Source: Saccharopolyspora hordei (GTDB lineage: Bacteria > Actinomycetota > Actinomycetes > Mycobacteriales > Pseudonocardiaceae). From it: 64,000 bases of DNA. Below the pieces are notes generated by a model, which was not told the origin of the DNA, did not search any database, and was given only the letters and a program-made list of their open reading frames with translations. The stretch covers positions 5,597,501 to 5,661,500 of the forward strand of contig NZ_JACCFJ010000001.1 of assembly GCF_013410345.1 (NCBI RefSeq). Reading direction: 5' to 3'. The translations under genes and the position numbers were made by a program. Positions 61,424 to 64,000 of this stretch are shown here, one piece after another (within the stretch, counting starts at the first letter, position 1; each line of letters begins with the position of its first letter).

Positions 61424-62377
61424 TCAGCCCGCCACCAGGTCGGCGACCTCGAAGGCGCACCCCCAGGACAGCGCCACGCCGCTGCCGCCGTGCCCGTAGT
61501 TGTGGATGATCCGGGCACCCTCGTACCGCTCGACCTCGAGCCGCACCGACTCCCGCCAGGGCCGCAGCCCGACCTTCTCGTCGAGCACCTCGGCTTCGGC
61601 CAGCCGCGGTTCGATCGCCGCGCACCGGCGCCGGATGCCCGCGCTCACCTCCGGACGCACGTCGAGCTTCCACTCCTGGCCCTCGGCGATCCCGCCGAGC
61701 ACCACGTGGTCGCCGTGCGGCATGTAGGCGGCGAAGTCCGCCGAGTCGGTGAGCTCCATGAAGTACTCGTCGATGCCGGGGTTGCGCACCACGACGCCCT
61801 GGCCGCGCACCGGCTGCACGCCCGGGTCGCCGACCAGCTCGCGCGCCCCCACGCCGGTGCAGTTGACCACCGTGCTGGCCTCGGCGGCCGCGTCGGCCAG
61901 CGTCTGCACGGGGCTGCGCTGCAGGTCTCCCCCGGCGTCGAGGAACCGGGCGACCAGGTGGTCGAGGTAGCGCGGCATGTCGATCAGCGGCAGCGTCCCC
62001 CGGTACCCGCTGACGAAGCCCTCGGGCAGTTCTTCCGGGGTGCAGCGCCGCAGGTCGGGGATCAACCGGGCCTCGGTCGGGACCGCCTCGCCCAGGTCGA
62101 AGCGGGCGGCCATCCGGCCGGTGGCCAGGTGCACCCCGGAGGACTCGTCGCGGGCGAGCGCGAGGAACTCGGCGTGCGCGCGGGTGACCCAGTACAACAC
62201 CCGATCGGCGGGCCGGAGTTGCGCCGGCCCCCACATCGCACCGGCTGCCGCCGAGGTCGTCTCCCGCGGCCGGTCCGCGGTCCGCACGCGCACGTCCCAG
62301 CCCGCTTCCGCGAGCACGACGCCGCAGGTCAGCCCCTGCACTCCCGCGCCGATCACCAGCACCGGTTCTGCGGTCAT
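61424..62377 (-). CDS. FAD-dependent oxidoreductase, D-amino acid oxidase-like
   Basis: A 317-residue DAO/glycine-oxidase fold. FAD motif VLVIGAGVQGLTCGVVLAEAG; TTSAAAGAMWGP; the C-terminal FAD motif IIHNYGHGGSGVALSWGCA. Arg and Tyr of the DAO active site could be those in GLRPWRESVRLE and the FAAYMPHGD region. It deaminates D-amino acids to keto acids, ammonia and H2O2. ATG 62377 is leaderless (TAGCGT, complement 62385-62390). Convergent with phhB. Confidence 0.9.
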   Translation of the reverse strand: MTAEPVLVIGAGVQGLTCGVVLAEAGWDVRVRTADRPRETTSAAAGAMWGPAQLRPADRVLYWVTRAHAEFLALARDESSGVHLATGRMAARFDLGEAVPTEARLIPDLRRCTPEELPEGFVSGYRGTLPLIDMPRYLDHLVARFLDAGGDLQRSPVQTLADAAAEASTVVNCTGVGARELVGDPGVQPVRGQGVVVRNPGIDEYFMELTDSADFAAYMPHGDHVVLGGIAEGQEWKLDVRPEVSAGIRRRCAAIEPRLAEAEVLDEKVGLRPWRESVRLEVERYEGARIIHNYGHGGSGVALSWGCAFEVADLVAG

Positions 62378-62439
62378 CCTCGCAACGCTAGCAGCGATCG
62401 CCCGAGTTCGGCGGCTTGCGAACCGCGCCGCTCACCGCC

Positions 62440-63183
62440 TCACCGCAGGAAGCCCTGGACGGCCGCCAGCCACGCGTCCGGGGCCTGGGCGCCGATGAGG
62501 TGCCCGGACTCGACCTCGACCAGCCGCGCCCCGGGGATCGCGCGCGCCAGTTCCCGGGAGTGGTGCGGCGGCACCAGCGTGTCCTGGGTGGTCGCGACGA
62601 CCAGCGTCGGCACGGAGATCCGGGGCAGGTCGGCGCGGGTGTCGATGGTGCGCAGCAGTGCCAGGTGGTCGCCGACGCCGGGTGGCACCCCGTCCGCCGT
62701 CGTCCGCAGCGCCTCGTCGACGTCGTCGAGCGCGTTCAGCGCCTCCGGCCCGAAGCAGTTGAGCAGCAGGAACCGCGCGAGCGCGTCCCGGTCGTCGAGG
62801 AGCTGCTCCCAGAGGTCGATGGTGAGGTGCAGGTGCTGGTCGGGCCGGGCGAGCCCGGCCGTGAGCACCAGCGAAGTGACCCGATCGGGGTACTTGGTGG
62901 CGGCCCGCACCGCCACCGCCGTGCCCATCGAGTACCCGAGCACCGCGAAGGTCCCCACCCCTGCGGCGTCCGCGGTCGCGACGACGTCGTCGACGAGCCG
63001 GTCCAGCTCCAGCGGCTGCTCGGCGCGCGGCGTCGCGCCCGAACCGGGGTAGTCCGGGGCCACCACGGTCCGCTCCGCGGCGAGCTCGTCGAGGAACGGG
63101 AAGTTGGCCGCGATCGACCCACCCGCTCCGTGCGCCAGCAACAACCCCGGCCCCGAACCACGGACCTCGTAGGACAGCGACAT
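62440..63183 (-). CDS. Alpha/beta hydrolase
   Basis: 247 residues. Oxyanion motif AHGAGGS; nucleophile GYSMGTAVAV; acid in TTQDTLVPPHHS; catalytic His in ESGHLIGAQAP. All three are present. ATG 63183 has GGGAGGA about six bases upstream. Substrate unknown. Confidence 0.88.
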   Translation of the reverse strand: MSLSYEVRGSGPGLLLAHGAGGSIAANFPFLDELAAERTVVAPDYPGSGATPRAEQPLELDRLVDDVVATADAAGVGTFAVLGYSMGTAVAVRAATKYPDRVTSLVLTAGLARPDQHLHLTIDLWEQLLDDRDALARFLLLNCFGPEALNALDDVDEALRTTADGVPPGVGDHLALLRTIDTRADLPRISVPTLVVATTQDTLVPPHHSRELARAIPGARLVEVESGHLIGAQAPDAWLAAVQGFLR

Positions 63184-63307
63184 CGAATCGTCCTCCCGTT
63201 CCAGGAGCCCCCCATCGGACCCCGACCGCGAACCAGTGCGGCGCCGCGCCGATCCCCGAAGGTCGAGCACCGAGGCGCCCACCACGGAACGCTAGAGCCT
63301 GCCACTG

Positions 63308-63709
63308 GTGTCAGGGTCAACATCGCGTGAGCCGGATCTCACGGAGATCGGCGAGCCGTTCGTCACTGCGACCCCAGGGGCGGAGGACCTCGATCGCCTG
63401 CCTGAGGCACCCCGGCACACCGAGCTGGTCGAGGGAGCCCTCGTCTTCACGACACCCCGCAGCGGTCCTGGCACGGCCGCCTCGTCCCCGGACTCACTGC
63501 CGAGCTCGCCCGCCAGGCCCCCGAGGGCGTCGGAGTCGAAGGAGAGACGACCGTCCGGCTTGACGCCCGCAACCGGCCGGAACCGGACCTGGCACGAGTG
63601 GGACGGTGTCCACGCCCTGGCCGGGATCTGCCGCGACGCCCTACAGCGCCCAGTTCCCCACGGGATCGACACCGACCCCCACGAGCTGGTGCCACGTCGA
63701 CGCGCCTGA
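63308..63709 (+). pseudogene. Degraded Uma2-family gene remnant
   Basis: The start reads like Uma2 (GAEDLDRLPEAPRHTELVEG, then ALVFTTP). The conserved middle, EGVGVEGETTVRLDARNRP then EPDLA, is present at about 63512-63592 but in another frame. The end (HALAGICRDALQRPVPHGID) returns to the first frame, and the family's central region is missing. A frameshifted and deleted remnant. Confidence 0.55.
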
Positions 63710-63718
63710 GTTCCGTGT

Positions 63719-64000
63719 TCAGGGGCTCCCATCGCCGACGTGGACGGTGGGCGCGTCGCCGACCAGGTCCACGCAGAGCTCGCGCAACAGCTCGGCGAGG
63801 ACGCTCCTGTCCTCTTCGGACAGTGCGCCGAGGAGATCGCCCTCGTGGTCGAAGATGGCCCCGGCCGTGTCGTCCACGACCTGCTTGCCCTCGTCGGTGA
63901 GCCGGACGAGCACCGCGCGCCCGCGCGCCGGTTCCCGGGTGACCCACCCCCGCTGCTCGGCGCGAGCGAGCCGCTGCGAGATGGCCGCCGGTGTGACGGC
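63719..64000 (-). CDS. MarR-family regulator, partial at the window edge
   Basis: 93 residues visible up to base 64000: the recognition helix and wing VTPAAISQRLARAEQRGWVT, RAVLVRLTDEGKQ, then the C-terminal helices (LSEEDRSVLAELLRELCVDL). The N terminus lies outside the window. Confidence 0.8.
   Translation of the reverse strand, partial: AVTPAAISQRLARAEQRGWVTREPARGRAVLVRLTDEGKQVVDDTAGAIFDHEGDLLGALSEEDRSVLAELLRELCVDLVGDAPTVHVGDGSP

Noticed and set aside
60674-63052. A 792-codon frame starting as GNAT and running through three genes
   Set aside because: After the GNAT part the translation is low-complexity and crosses phhB and the minus-strand oxidoreductase and hydrolase, all with clear motifs in other frames.
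1-64000. tRNA, rRNA, CRISPR array, insertion sequence or prophage genes
   Set aside because: None was seen: no transposase or integrase motifs, no regularly spaced repeats, and no tRNA-like T-loop/CCA patterns in the gaps read.

Overview
The window is very GC-rich, with codons ending mostly in G or C, many GTG starts, many promoters whose -10 box lies 5-8 bases before the start codon (leaderless mRNAs), and mycothiol biosynthesis (mshB). This points to an actinomycete, most likely of the Pseudonocardiaceae (Saccharopolyspora or a relative). From memory, gene content and order largely mirror, in inverted orientation, the Mycobacterium tuberculosis stretch Rv1159A-Rv1232c: mrp, O-methyltransferase, sigE, rseA, htrA, tatB, Rv1211-like, tagA, Rv1209-like, folP2, LOG, dapE, dapD, dapC, fdxC, Rv1171-like, mshB, lpqW, typA and phhB. 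The window is therefore chromosomal core with local accessory insertions.

Layout. 0.1-9 kb: a stress-type membrane protein, then the nitrate locus, narK divergent from a translationally coupled narGHJI operon. 9.2-14.6 kb: a spermidine-synthase-like methyltransferase, a giant patatin-like membrane protein and a CitE-like lyase. 14.7-19.4 kb: a soluble MgtE-like CBS protein with a DUF1003 membrane protein, Nudix and MarR genes, the Fe-S carrier Mrp and an O-methyltransferase. 19.5-23.3 kb: the envelope-stress cluster sigE-rseA-htrA-tatB. 23.2-34.6 kb: an MFS/LysR pair, PepA, DUF3117, an enoyl-CoA hydratase, a DNA-repair/DivIVA-like run, PadR, FolP2, two LOG-type proteins and a stomatin-like protein. 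34.6-42.8 kb: lysine/diaminopimelate genes (dapE, dapD, dapC, fdxC) interrupted by a type VII secretion-like hydrolase module. 43-50.4 kb: mshB, lpqW, typA, a tiny Cys/Lys-rich protein behind a possible iron box, a YCII protein, and trpS behind a Trp-Trp leader peptide and attenuator. 50.6-53.7 kb: an SRPBCC-Nudix fusion and an MprAB-like two-component system. 54.2-60.7 kb: a peptide-type ABC importer and a serine hydrolase. 60.7-64 kb: a frameshifted acetyltransferase, PCD, a D-amino-acid-oxidase-like protein, an alpha/beta hydrolase, a decayed Uma2 gene and a partial MarR gene.

How they connect. The repeat TCTCAG-N5-TCTCAG occurs upstream of sigE and twice upstream of the two-component system, which suggests that the sensor pair controls sigE and itself, as MprAB does in mycobacteria. 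Hairpins sit between most convergent pairs, and one palindromic element is present twice with compensatory stem changes. The best candidates for something undescribed are the type VII-like hydrolase/lipoprotein module between dapE and dapD, the possible iron box in front of the small Cys-rich protein, and the 51-codon ORF coupled at both ends inside the ABC operon. No tRNA, rRNA, CRISPR array, insertion sequence or prophage gene was seen. All assignments are from reading; no database search was run.
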